In this document: piece by piece, positions 45,936 to 56,289 of the stretch | How positions within the stretch are numbered: position 1 is the stretch's first letter | Layout: every line of letters begins with the position of its first letter | Assembly (NCBI GenBank): GCA_014218235.1 | Contig: JACBKR010000781.1 | Location: 835,001 to 899,000, forward strand | From: Colocasia esculenta | Lineage: Eukaryota; Streptophyta; Magnoliopsida; Alismatales; Araceae | DNA length: 64,000 bases | Reading direction: 5' to 3' | The notes under the pieces: model-generated | The model's input: only the letters and a program-made list of their open reading frames with translations | Told to the model about the DNA's origin: nothing | Databases searched by the model: none | Program-made: the position numbers and the translations under genes

Positions 45936-47296
45936 GCTCGAGTGTCATAGCCAAGTTTGGGAGAGATCCTTTTGGTGGCATCAAGTGGCGGCTCGACGGC
46001 GCTTTTTTGGGACTGAAGTTGATGTCAGTTCTCTCGAGATGGTATGTGATTGGATAACCAGCTGGGCCATAAGTGTTGAGTTTGGACGGGGAAATTTCCC
46101 CTCTCTAATAATATTAAATATTACTAGACTATGGATGACCGACTTATTTTCCACTGCAAGACGTACTTATGTTCCGGCAATGCAGGACGGTGACAAAAGA
46201 TCTTTAAGATGAAAAAGACGAGGTCTGATTGCAATTCTCTTCCTAATGTTGTGTGGATCGTAGGCTGCCCATGCAAAATAAAGTGTTCGAGCTTCTTCAG
46301 TTAGCAGCAACACAAGGGGGGTCTCCACTCGACATACCTTGTTGGATGATAGCTAGTTAAATCTGCGGCTGCACTCATCATCACAAATTTGCCTGTCATA
46401 AAAAAGATTGGTATCACTTGGATGTGGGTCTGCCTGATATCTGCACGGATACCAAGTTATTCTCGTCTGATTCATTATTCTGCATAAATATATCATTTTT
46501 ATAGATCTCATATATGGAAGGCATCTTCGTTATAAACCAATTCTGACTTGGTTTGCAGAAAGCCCAAGTATGAAGAAATTTGAGTTGGTGAGAACCATGA
46601 ACAGCTCATGTTTATTCGTTCATCAAATCTACGATATATTAGAGGAATCACTCCCACCCCGGCACCAATTATTTCACCGGCGGGCCTCCTCCTCTGATAA
46701 CTGCTACAGAGCTGACACTGCCGAGTGCCGAGTAAGAGGGTGACAAGACTACGGAACAAAGCCGCCAGGGAATCCGGGATGCAGATAACACTGTTTCCCG
46801 CTAAATAAGTAGGTCCGCGTCGTCGTTGGAGATATCAAATCAAATCGTTTGGTCGGGTGGTGCATCACCAATTAAATCATTCATCTTCCTAATGGAACAT
46901 TTCCCAATTGCTATACAGCTCAACATGTGTGGAAACGTTTCAGAAAAGAAGATGCCAAAGTGCGAAAGCTCCGTCGACCCTCCAACAAGATTCAATACTC
47001 GAGTATGTGAAACTCTCCAAAAGGAGAAAACGTGTATGAAAGGTAACAAACATATTGTTTTCTATATGTACATAGCTACACAGTAAGATTAAACAACGCC
47101 CTCCACCCCACCATCTCCTACTCCATCGACCCCCGCGGCCCCGGGGACCCTGTTCTTGTTCTCCAAAATTATGGGGAAGTCTGGGAAACATGCGGGACAA
47201 ACTACCCTCCCCCAGGATCAAACTATAACTCCTGACAAAAAACAGGGGCAAGGACACCCCTCTCCCTCTCTCTCATCCACCAGTATCGTCGTGATG
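45936..47296. other. Intergenic DNA and 3' region of the response regulator
   Basis: Nothing here is recognisable as a gene. The end nearest 47296 will hold the response-regulator 3' untranslated region. Short frames between 46500 and 47260 show no domain. Confidence 0.4.
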
Positions 47297-48222
47297 CTAC
47301 TTGGTGGAGCCCGACATGATGCTCATCAGCCGGGGGACGTCCGCCGGTCGTAGGGGCTTCAGCAGGAAGTCCTCTGCGCCTTCCTCCATGCACCTGCATC
47401 CACCGGGGATGATCAGAAAGAGCGATGGAAACACACCAACACCATTGTGACTTATATGGGGAGGAGTGAGGGAATGGTCGAGAGTGTACCTGCTGACTCT
47501 GTTAGGGAGGTTCTCCGACGACATGATGACCACCGGGATATCCCTCAGAGCAGATGATCCCTTCGGAAGGGAGAATTTAAAACCAAAGGTTAGAAATTTT
47601 GATACAGGAGGCGGAGACGACTGGTGTTGGTGGAAACTTCAACTCCCAGAAGGGAACAAGACAGGACGGTTTAAAACGAGGGACTGAGCGGAGAAGAGGT
47701 TACCTTGACCCGCTTGAGGAGCTCGTATCCAGTCATCTCCGGCATGCTGTAGTCCGTGATGATCAGATTCACGTTGGGTCCCTGCGTTCACATGAAATTG
47801 TGCTCGTCAGCCAACGGGAAACCTCATGCCCGTGTACACAGAAAAAAACAACTCTTGGACCTCCATTCCATCTTCATCAGAGGAAGAGAGAGAGCAGAAG
47901 GGACGTGAGGGGGGGGGGGGGGGGGGACGACCTTGGAGGAGCTTCCATTCTCCTTCCCTGCGCCGAGAAGCTCCAACGCTCTCTTCCCGCTGTCCACAAC
48001 GGTCACTGCCGCCATAAACCACACATCACACATCAGGACGGACGCTAAAGACAATAAGAGAAGGCCAGGTCAGGGAATACTTCGCCGCGTACCTCGATAT
48101 AGCGACCCCCTCAGCAGCTTCTCGATCAGCTTGCGGCTGACGGAGCTGTCGTCCACGGCCAGCACATGCAGCTTTCCCACCTCCCCGCCGCCCCCCTGCG
48201 CACTGCCTCTCATCGCCGACAT
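47297..48222 (-). CDS. Type-A two-component response regulator, five exons
   Basis: Type-A regulators take a phosphate from histidine phosphotransfer proteins and damp cytokinin signalling, and their genes are usually induced quickly by cytokinin. Exons on the - strand are 48222-48093, 48005-47932, 47781-47704, 47560-47490 and 47393-47297, all with GT-AG introns. The joined frame is 450 nt, 149 residues. The receiver domain fills nearly all of it: acidic pair Asp24-Asp25 in LAVDDSS, phosphoacceptor Asp78 in TDYSMPEM, Ser108/Ser109 in VVIMSSEN, and Lys130 in FLLKPL. The N-terminus is a glycine-rich leader of about 16 residues, and the tail after the domain is short. No Myb/GARP DNA-binding domain is present, which separates it from type-B regulators. 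The CKX gene lies convergently about 21 kb away. Confidence 0.95.
47911..47926 (+). repeat. G-run in intron 2 of the response regulator
   Basis: A run of G residues (about 47909-47926 on the + strand, C on the gene strand) lies just after the exon-2 donor site. It is probably polymorphic. Confidence 0.7.
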
Positions 48223-48390
48223 CCTAACCTCTCCTCAGCCCGAGCGAACTCTCGCTGGTTAAAGAAGAATTAAGCGCGGCCGCCCGTCCGCAGTGCCAAG
48301 CAACCACACCCAAGCACGACGTCTATAACAACGCAGAACACGCGAACACTGCAATGGTAGTGAGGCCAAGCCCATGGCCCTCTATAATCT

Positions 48391-48398
48391 ATATATAC
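48391..48398 (-). promoter_or_regulatory. TATA box of the response regulator
   Basis: On the - strand TATATATAG lies about 170 bp upstream of the start codon, placing the transcription start near 48360 and giving a leader of about 135 bp. An AGATCT site at 48549-48554 upstream matches the core bound by type-B regulators, but short sites of this kind occur often by chance. Confidence 0.5.
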
Positions 48399-48772
48399 TT
48401 ATATCCGTGTCGAATGGGAAAGAGCAGGTGAGGTGGCGTGGTGAGGGGGTCCATCCAAGATAATCCACAGCGCGGGAAGCAACCATCCGATGGGGGAGAA
48501 GGAAGAAATCCGCGATGATCACAACCCACCACCTCCTCCCCAGCCCACAGATCTTACTTGCTCTGATGGGTCATGTGACAATTATACGTCCCCCCCCCCC
48601 CACCCCACAATAATCTGTCCCAACGGGCGATGATAGCAAACTTCCAGCTCCGCACGCAGCTACTTCCTATTCCGTTCCTCCGAATAATCCCAACTCGCTC
48701 ATATCTCTCAGATTCTACTGCCTCTGCACTCTTCCCACCTTTCCTTTGGACTCGGGACCGCCACCAAACTAG

Positions 48773-48775
<3 letters not shown>

Positions 48776-48804
<29 letters not shown>
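48776..48804. repeat. (AT)n microsatellite
   Basis: About a dozen AT dinucleotides lie roughly 560 bp upstream of the response-regulator start codon. Confidence 0.85.
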
Positions 48805-49270
48805 GATATAAATATATACATATAATCACAAGCCAACCCTCATAACTTCACCCCCTTTTCTATCACTCCCCCCCCTCCACGCACATGCAACTGGTGCGCT
48901 TATGCAGCGGGGTCAACTTTTCTGACTTGACCGTCCATTGACCGTAGACACACGCCACGATCCAAAAGCGTTAACAAAATGGGTCCCTGTCTCCAGCCCC
49001 CGTTAATAATTGAAAGAAGGAAAATAATAATAGTAATATGATACTATTATATCTTGGGCGGACCCAGATAGGAAGAACCGGGGATCTTTTGGTCAGTGGC
49101 GCCGAGTGCCGAGGCAGATCTCCTTCTGGTTGTCATCATCCCCCTCACTGTGATCTTTCTGCTTGGATCTTGTCTCGCTTTGGAAACAGCGGGGGGAAGG
49201 GCCGTGGTGCTCTCTGTGGATACGGGGGAACCAACTTTAAACACAAAGACAAAGACATCCGCGTATCGGG
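48805..49270. other. Upstream intergenic DNA of the response regulator
   Basis: Nothing here looks like a gene. Open frames near 49040-49480 lack recognisable domains and overlap the inverted repeat described separately. Confidence 0.4.
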
Positions 49271-49274
49271 TGCC

Positions 49275-49680
49275 GCGCCAGGCATGGATCTTCTGGACCC
49301 GGATCGGATACACAATCTGCTCCACTTTGTACTCCACCATTTTTAATCGCAACAGGTGGAGATCAATTAAGAAAAGAGAGATTATAAGGGGAAAAAATCT
49401 TTGTTATTTCTCTGTCATTATCCTCCGTTATTTTCCTACTTTGTTGGTATTGAAATCTTCCAAACTATTCTCTTCTTCTTAGTGCTTCCATCGCCAATGG
49501 AGAGGAGATTAGTGAAGTAATAGGAAAGAATTTTTTCCTCCTTTTTTTCTTTTAATCTCCCTCGCTTTTTTTTCTGAGTTGGATCTTCTTAAGCTACCTG
49601 ATTCAATTAGAAAAAGGCTGAATACAAAGTGGAGCAGAATTTGTGGAGTAGGCGATCCGGGTTCCGATCTTCTCCTCCTT
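49275..49680. repeat. Imperfect inverted repeat, arms about 60 bp
   Basis: The segment 49283-49345 (GGATCTTCTGGACCCGGATC, then a CTGCTCCACTTTGTA core) is matched in reverse by 49613-49675 (TACAAAGTGGAGCAG...GATCCGGGTTCCGATCTTC). The spacer is about 270 bp. It might be a short gene-derived inverted duplication or the remains of a TIR element. Confidence 0.65.
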
Positions 49681-51178
49681 TCTGGTAAGATCTCTGTCCT
49701 TGTTGCTGGGCGGGCTCTGGCGGGGGTTGAAGCAACCGCCGTGGGCGGGACTCTCTAGGGGGGAAAAAGGAGGGATTCGGCGGATCCAGTTGTTCCGATA
49801 TATCGCATGTGGCGTAGAAGCGGCGATTAGGTGCCGGCTGATGGGCTCGGTTGCCCATTTGGGCATGTTCTAGGTGCTGGACCGCTGGTTGCTTGGAGTA
49901 CTGCGGATCGTCCCTGGATCGGATCCCATGGGCCTGGCGCTGCCCGGTTTGATTATATTCTGAGAATCTCACTGCATATCTTATTTTCTTTGATTTACTA
50001 TGTATACGTCTGTTACATATTTACCCCTCTAGTTTACCTTGTCAAGATTAACGATCTCCATTTTCTTAAAATAGCAATTATCATCGCTAAAGCACTCTAT
50101 ATGTGTATGTTGCTAAGTGCTAACCGAGGATAATATAACCCTTGGAGGAGGTAAACAGGATGAGGGGTGGAAGCGAGTTACAAGAGATCCTTTCTTTCTT
50201 CAAAAAATAAAACAAAAGACTCACTTCATCTCACTCCTGAAGCAAGTTGAAATTCACCACTTGAGGAAAAAAATGTGAGAATACTTCCACATAATTGATT
50301 GCCCTTTACTAAATTTAAAGCAACATTAAGATCATATAATATCTGTAAACTCCTCATTTATGAGCAAATGCACTAGTAGGTGACCAAGAATTGAAAGCAT
50401 GCTTATGATATGCATAATGGTTCATAGATTCTAAACCCCAAGATCAAACCACAACGGTTCTAATGTATGAAACCATAACGAACAATTTTTTTTTAACCCA
50501 AATTTTTAGGGATACCCCTTCTTCTATGACTCCGCCCTGAGATTTTAGGGTCGATTCCTTCTAACATTGCATGTTGTCTCTCCACTCCCTCCACGACCAC
50601 ATCAACGCAAAATGTTGTAGCCACACTAAAAAAGATGCACGTCATGCACAATTGGCGTGCTCCCTCTCGACAACGTCCACAATACCACCATGCATATCGC
50701 CCTCCTATCGATGCTCTTCCTCACGACCGCATCCACCTCAGTTTCACCAAACCATACTCAACGAGGCCCGCACCATCATCCCACTAGCATTCGCCCTCCG
50801 TGTTGGCGCCCAAAGGTCGCTTCAACCTACCACCCTCACCAACACTAGTGCTCCTATCGCTAGTGTTGTCCCTATGCATGTCTCGCCAAGACTCTGACCT
50901 CATACTAAATGTAATTCCCCCACTTTTACTCGCGCTGCCTCGCTTGCCATTACTACTAACAGGACCTTTAGCTCCTTTAGTACCTCCTAATTGCAAAGAA
51001 GTTGGAAGTAGATGCCCCAAGACCATGAAAGGGAAGGAGTTGTCAGGAAGAAGGTTAGTCAAAATACAATATGATCTATGAACAATTTTCTTCCCTTGGA
51101 CATCCTCAGAAACACCAACACCCTACCTCTTTGGATCGGTAGAAGAAGGCGGCATTACTTCACTATTGAAGATGGAAG
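49681..51178. other. Intergenic DNA
   Basis: Several open frames of about 100 codons occur (for example near 50571-50897), but none shows a known domain or consistent codon use. No mobile element was bounded here. Confidence 0.4.
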
Positions 51179-51183
51179 ATTTT

Positions 51184-53265
51184 TGTAATGGTCCTTGTCG
51201 TTCAAACCCCGTTAACCTAATAACGAGCCTGACTCGACTCCGTCTTTTGTGAACCGACTAATGCATCGCAAGGGATATATATCAACGCACATGTCCATGG
51301 AAATATAAAAGAACACACTAAACATATATAAGATTTCACATTTCACACATATTTACATGAAATATACATAGTCAGTTCTGAACTAAAGTTAATAAATAAA
51401 GTACAACAACCTTAGGCATACCTCGAGGTGAAACAGAAAATGCAATCACACTGCTGGAGGTGTAGGCCCAACTCCACTGCGATGCAGCTCTGAACTAGAC
51501 GAGGGACGTGAACCCCTCTGCTCTCTTTCACCTAAAAGGCATAGGGGTGAACCCCACAAGTCACTAGCTCAGCAGAGAAACTCTCTCAAAAGTCGAAACA
51601 ACACCAAACTCATGAGAAGCAGGAGCAAGTAACTGCATTACATAGTAAATAAAGCTACCTAATCTTGATGCTACAACTATAATTAAATAAACAATTCTAA
51701 ACTAATAACATGGCTCAACCATTAATAAATGAACGGCAAACCTCGCTCTAGTGTACGAGCTAAAGAAGGGTAACGCCACACTCAGGCCACGAAGTCTGGT
51801 TTGCGACACCAACAACTGACTTGGACAAACCACACGGAACTACTTCTCAGTCTCGCAGCCACGAACGTAAGATCCAACTGCCGCTTCACCACAATAGGGT
51901 CAACAAACTGTGGAGACCAACCAACACCACACTTACAGACCCATGCCTAGCACCTTTAGAGACTTTGGTCTGAGCACCCTAAAGTGATGCACTGGGAAAA
52001 ATATGACTAGTTGGGGCCCAGTAGGTCTACTGGGGTCGTACCCCCAACCACGAGTGTGCTACAAGCGACCAAACACAAACCCACACAAGTTGCTGTCCCA
52101 CTGCTGTCTTTCCCTCAACCGGACGTACAACTCAAATACAAGAGTGAGGGTGTCCAAGAAGACGACACAGACTTCAACGGTACACACCGTACCAGGACAA
52201 ATCCTGAGCACCGCGTGCCTGGCTCACAATGAACTTGGGGTATCCGACTTGAGAGGTAACCATGGAAGGCGTCGTACTACCCAACTTTCCATGTACGTCC
52301 AAACTATACAACCACGATAATCCTTAAACTCAATGTGTGCCAATGCACTGTTTCCAAGCTTTAAACACATAAAATCACTTTATATAACCACTGAAATAAC
52401 ATAAAGTAGGCTTATTGCCCACGGAAGCAAGAACGCGACGGGTCGGGTGGTCGCCTTCAAAATACGACATACACAGACGATGCAATTCAAAAGCTAAATC
52501 GCGATGGGTCATGTCGTTGCGTTCAAAACGCGACAACTGGGTTCGTTGCCTTTTTAGCCAAGGTTCCCAACCCGACCTCCACCTACGGAAACCTCACAAA
52601 CCACCATGCTATAGTTATAAAATTCACATGTATGCATGCAAATAAATACCTACACATGCTTGCTATCCACTATGACCATTTCTATGCATTAAATGCCTCA
52701 ACCCCGATCCATACAACCCAAAACGAGAAGAATTCCCCTACCACATGAAGAATGCGAAGAATAACTAGTGTTGCCCTGGCGTTTCCCATGCTCCGAACAA
52801 CCTCCTCGCGATGGAAGCATGCCAAACCGCACGCCACAACCTTCAAATCGCCTGAAAATCCTCGCGACAACCTCTCCCTCGGTCAAATAGTGTTTTCCTG
52901 CACTGTTTGGTCGGGGTCTGCCAAAACAAGCTATCAAGCTAAATCATAACGTATTGGGTTGTCGTGTTTAAAACACGACATACCCCACCGTCACAATTAG
53001 ACCCGACGTCTCTGCATGCGCCACGCAACACATATGTTGCCACACCTTAGGAAAAGCAGCGACAGAATCGCGACGTAGCAGGTGGTCGTGTTCTCTTCAA
53101 AATGCGATGCATGTGTTGGTTGCATTCTCAAGAAGAGAATCAGAGGTATATTGGGCTCGAATTTTCGACCCTCAACCCCTCACAACCTGCTACAAACACT
53201 AGTAATAGGCCACACATTGGCCACCAAACCCATTAAGCTACGATCTGAAAGGTCGCGATGTTACA
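51184..53265 (-). mobile_element. Solo LTR (2.08 kb), copy 2 of the second LTR family
   Basis: It starts TGTAATGG and ends GATGTTACA and has a perfect 5-bp target duplication, ATTTT, at 51179-51183 and 53266-53270. It aligns end to end with 6783-8881, roughly 80% by eye. CpG-rich GTCGCGTTC/AACGCGAC motifs recur at about 52430-52560 and 52950-53110. No internal retrotransposon region adjoins it. Orientation is assigned by comparison with the LTR at 443-4209. Confidence 0.85.
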
Positions 53266-53369
53266 ATTTTAGCTTCCCCATAATTGTCGCCGACCATGAC
53301 TCCCTTTGTCAACTCCTCTTCCCTCATTTCACCGCCTCTCCCATGTGATCCCTCTCCTCCGTCTTTGAC

Positions 53370-53526
53370 CATGGATGGCAGAATCGACCAAATCAAATTG
53401 AAAATCAGTCAATTTTGGATTAGATTGGTCATGATCGATCCAAGTCGATTCTATTGATTCTCGTCCAATTCAAATCGAGATCAGTCATGATCGATCCAAA
53501 CTCCGATTCAGATCTTGCCATCCATG
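53370..53526. mobile_element. MITE with 8-bp target duplication (157 bp)
   Basis: The ends CATGGATGGCA and the reverse of CATGGATGGCA are inverted. The flanks TCTTTGAC (53362-53369) and TCTTTGAT (53527-53534) match at 7 of 8 positions, consistent with hAT-type insertion. The centre has repeated GATCGATCCAA and CAATTCAAATCGA motifs. Confidence 0.68.
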
Positions 53527-53534
53527 TCTTTGAT

Positions 53535-54297
53535 CATCATGCCACTTGCCATCAAAAGAACTTTTCCTCAACAGAGGATGCCTACATCCAAAGGGAACAG
53601 TTCGCCTTCCCACCAGCCGCCACCTAAGATCCTCAACCTAGAGCAACAACGACAACGAGGAGAAGATGAACATGATCTGGGAGGACTTCAGCAGAGAGCT
53701 ACCCACAACTTTCCCACCACCAAAAATTGGCATCTAAGCAAGACAAGACCGCTGGGTACTGTGCCATAGATTAACTGATCTGATCTAGCAAACTTTGGCA
53801 TGCATTGCCAATAATTGGAAGCGACATGTGATGTACATACCCTTCTTCGAGAAAATCATAGAAAGGGGTGGTACATAATTCAAACAGTTCAAAAAGAAAA
53901 GGGTATGAAAGAGATTCACAGAAATTTAAGAGCGATATACGTCATTATACTTAAACTCGGTGCAGTTACCGCGTGCGCTGCCCGCGAACACCACTCCCGT
54001 ACGCGATGATCGACAAGATACAGAAGATCTTCTGGAGAACGGGTCGTAGATAGTCCCGATCTACCTGTGTGATGTGGGATATCATGCCAGCTGTACTTGC
54101 CGTACGGACAAGTAGCGAGCAGGCTAGCGAGTCTTGATACCGTTGGTCGAGTTGTTCATGGACTGTGCAGTGGGGACTGACGCGTCCAATGGCGACCTAG
54201 ACCCCGTCCTGCTGGGTCCGGACGGACCAGGTCTTTGGTGCCCGATTCCGTGGATATTTTTTTTGACTCCGAAGGACACAAGAAATAGGTTATAAGC
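53535..54297. other. Intergenic DNA
   Basis: No gene is recognised. The frame at 53515-53769 has low complexity and no domain. Confidence 0.4.
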
Positions 54298-54306
54298 GTC
54301 ACCTTT

Positions 54307-55654
54307 GGGAAAATTAATTTTCGGTCCAAATTAAAAATCACAATTAATTTTAGGTCCATTGACTCAAATTATTAACTTTAGGTCTATTGACTGTTAGTTT
54401 ATTAATTGTAGCTCATTTCCGTCAACAGGTTAGGTTCCTTTTTCTTTAATGGCCAAAATACTCCCACCCTAATCCACACGAATCAACATCTCACGGGACA
54501 AGTTGGGGCAAACCCCATTTGGTAGGGTTCCGAAGAGAAGCTTCTCTGCTGCAGACGGGAAGAGGGAAAGCCGGCGACGCATCTCCGATGGCTTCTACAG
54601 CAAGGACTCGCGACGACGGCGAGCGGAGGCCCATCTCCAGCGAGTAGCAGAGGAGGAGCGGCGGCAAGGGGCGGCGCATCTCCATCGAGTAGCAAGGGAG
54701 GAGTGGCGGCGAGGGGCAGCGCATCTCCATCGAGTTAAAACTGTGGTGTGTTGTGATCAGAAAGATTTTCTAGTGGGTCTGGTGCTTGGTGTTTACATCC
54801 CATATGGTTGTAGGTTTGCCTCGGAGTTGGAACTTTTTTTGGACATGAAAAGGGTCTTCCAGAGATAATATTTGCTCCTACCAGTTTTTGTTAATAGTAG
54901 TATGCCAACTGATTTGGTATGTAATACTTGAGTTGGAATGTGCAGTATGTTCCTTATGCAATCAAGGGAAAGAAGGTCATCTTCGATAGATTTGCATTGA
55001 TGTTTGTTGTTGTGATTGTATGGGTTTAGGGCGCCATAATCGAGATTTATAAGGACAATAATGCTCTTAACTCAGAAACGCGAAGTCGTCTGTCCTAGGG
55101 TGTGAGAAGTCGACTGTCTTGAGGACTTCGACTGCCTTGTGTCTTGAAGTCGACTAATGAACCGGTCCACTTTGAGAGTTCAGGCTCCACACTCTAACAA
55201 AATCAACTAATGAAAAGGGAAAGTTCATACCCGAACTGTGACATATGCAGCTGGGAAAACATCTTCTATTCCTTACTATACTATATTATAGCACATGCAA
55301 AGCTACCAAACAAATCTAATTTCATATGCAAAAAATCAATGTGTGTCTGAATCTATGGAAGCTCCCTAACAGTGGTAATTTTCATCAAGGATCATTACCA
55401 TACTGTCATTGAACTTAAATTTAATTCAATTGGATTGGAAGTTATTATGCAGTGTTTCAGTGAAAATTTAGTATTATTACAAGGGGTGTTTTAGGTTTTT
55501 TACGCAGCCACCGTTAGTGGGGTTAACAGTTGCTGTCCAGATTTGATTTGAAGTTAAGTCTTTAGCAACTTTTGGACCGGAACTTAAGTAAGGAGGTAAG
55601 CTGGACCTAAAATTAATCTGGTACCTCATTCTTGGACCGGATGTTAAATTCTCG
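54307..55654. mobile_element. Probable Pack-MULE (1348 bp)
   Basis: The 9-bp target GTCACCTTT is duplicated exactly at 54298-54306 and 55655-55663. Long terminal inverted repeats of roughly 170-200 bp (about 54307-54480 and 55480-55654) share CGGTCC, AATTAATTTTAGGTCC and a GGTTAGGTT/CCTAAAACA region. The ends read GGGAAAATTAATT and CGAGAATTTAACAT in reverse. The inside is GC-rich and contains a coding-like frame rather than a transposase. These are the features of a non-autonomous Mutator-like element carrying host DNA. Confidence 0.78.
54503..54868 (+). pseudogene. Open frame carried by the Pack-MULE, function unknown
   Basis: A 121-codon frame starts MGQTPFGRVP. Residues about 40-80 repeat a unit of about 16 residues (AHLQRVAEEERRQGA, AHLHRVAREEWRRGA, AHLHRV), matching a roughly 48-bp DNA tandem repeat at 54625-54735. 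Its last 40 residues (CCDQKDFLVGLVLGVYIPYG) look more like ordinary protein, but I do not recognise the family. It may be a chimera of captured gene pieces. No evidence of translation can be seen from sequence. Confidence 0.35.
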
Positions 55655-55663
55655 GTCACCTTT

Positions 55664-56107
55664 TGCTTGTATGTTCTCTTGTTGGCCGATGGACTGGGCC
55701 CCATTATAAGTTCATATTATAATTAGTATACATAGTAATAATTATTTTTAATTGAGCAAAATAAATAAAAGAAAAAATATATTTTTAAAAATACATATAA
55801 TAACTGTTAAAAAATGTTAAACAAAAAGTTTTTAAAAATCTTCATCCTGAAAATTTTACATGTGTTATGTAATTTTAGTAATTAAACATCTAATTTACAA
55901 TTTTTCACATACTTTAATTTCTTCTTTTTCAATTTTAATTTGTTTCATCTTGTTACTGAAATGTTATGGAGGAGTAGCATCTCCAAACATATTTTTCGTG
56001 ATGTTGTTATGATCTGAAGTGGACCTCTTTGGTGGAGTAATGTCACTTGAAGAAAAAGTTATCAAGAAGACATACTTTATTACAAAGAAAAACTATTAAT
56101 ATATCGA
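55664..56107. other. AT-rich intergenic DNA
   Basis: No gene or bounded repeat is seen between the Pack-MULE and the MITE. Confidence 0.4.
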
Positions 56108-56116
56108 TAAAATTTA

Positions 56117-56280
56117 GGGTAAATTAATTAAGAGTCTCTATCAGATTTTTGACTCATTTGTTAGTCCCTATAGAGCTGTAACTCATTACAGTAAGTGTTA
56201 TCACCTATTACAGTATACGTTAAGTCCTGTTATAGTAAGGACATCCATGTTACAGTCAGGGACTTCTAATTAATTTACCC
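56117..56280. mobile_element. MITE with 9-bp target duplication (164 bp)
   Basis: The ends GGGTAAATTAATTA and TAATTAATTTACCC are inverted repeats, followed inward by AGAGTCTCTATCAG and the reverse of AGAAGTCCCTGACTG. The flank TAAAATTTA occurs at 56108-56116 and 56281-56289. The 9-bp size suggests a Mutator-type MITE, although the flank is itself nearly palindromic, so a shorter TA target is possible. Confidence 0.72.
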
Positions 56281-56289
56281 TAAAATTTA

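Noticed and set aside
48549..48554. AGATCT as a cytokinin-response element
   Set aside because: The core is only a few bases and recurs often by chance, so it is mentioned under the promoter but not listed as a feature.
50571..50897. 108-codon frame and its neighbours as a possible gene
   Set aside because: There is no domain, overlapping frames are equally long, and composition does not resemble the CKX or response-regulator exons.
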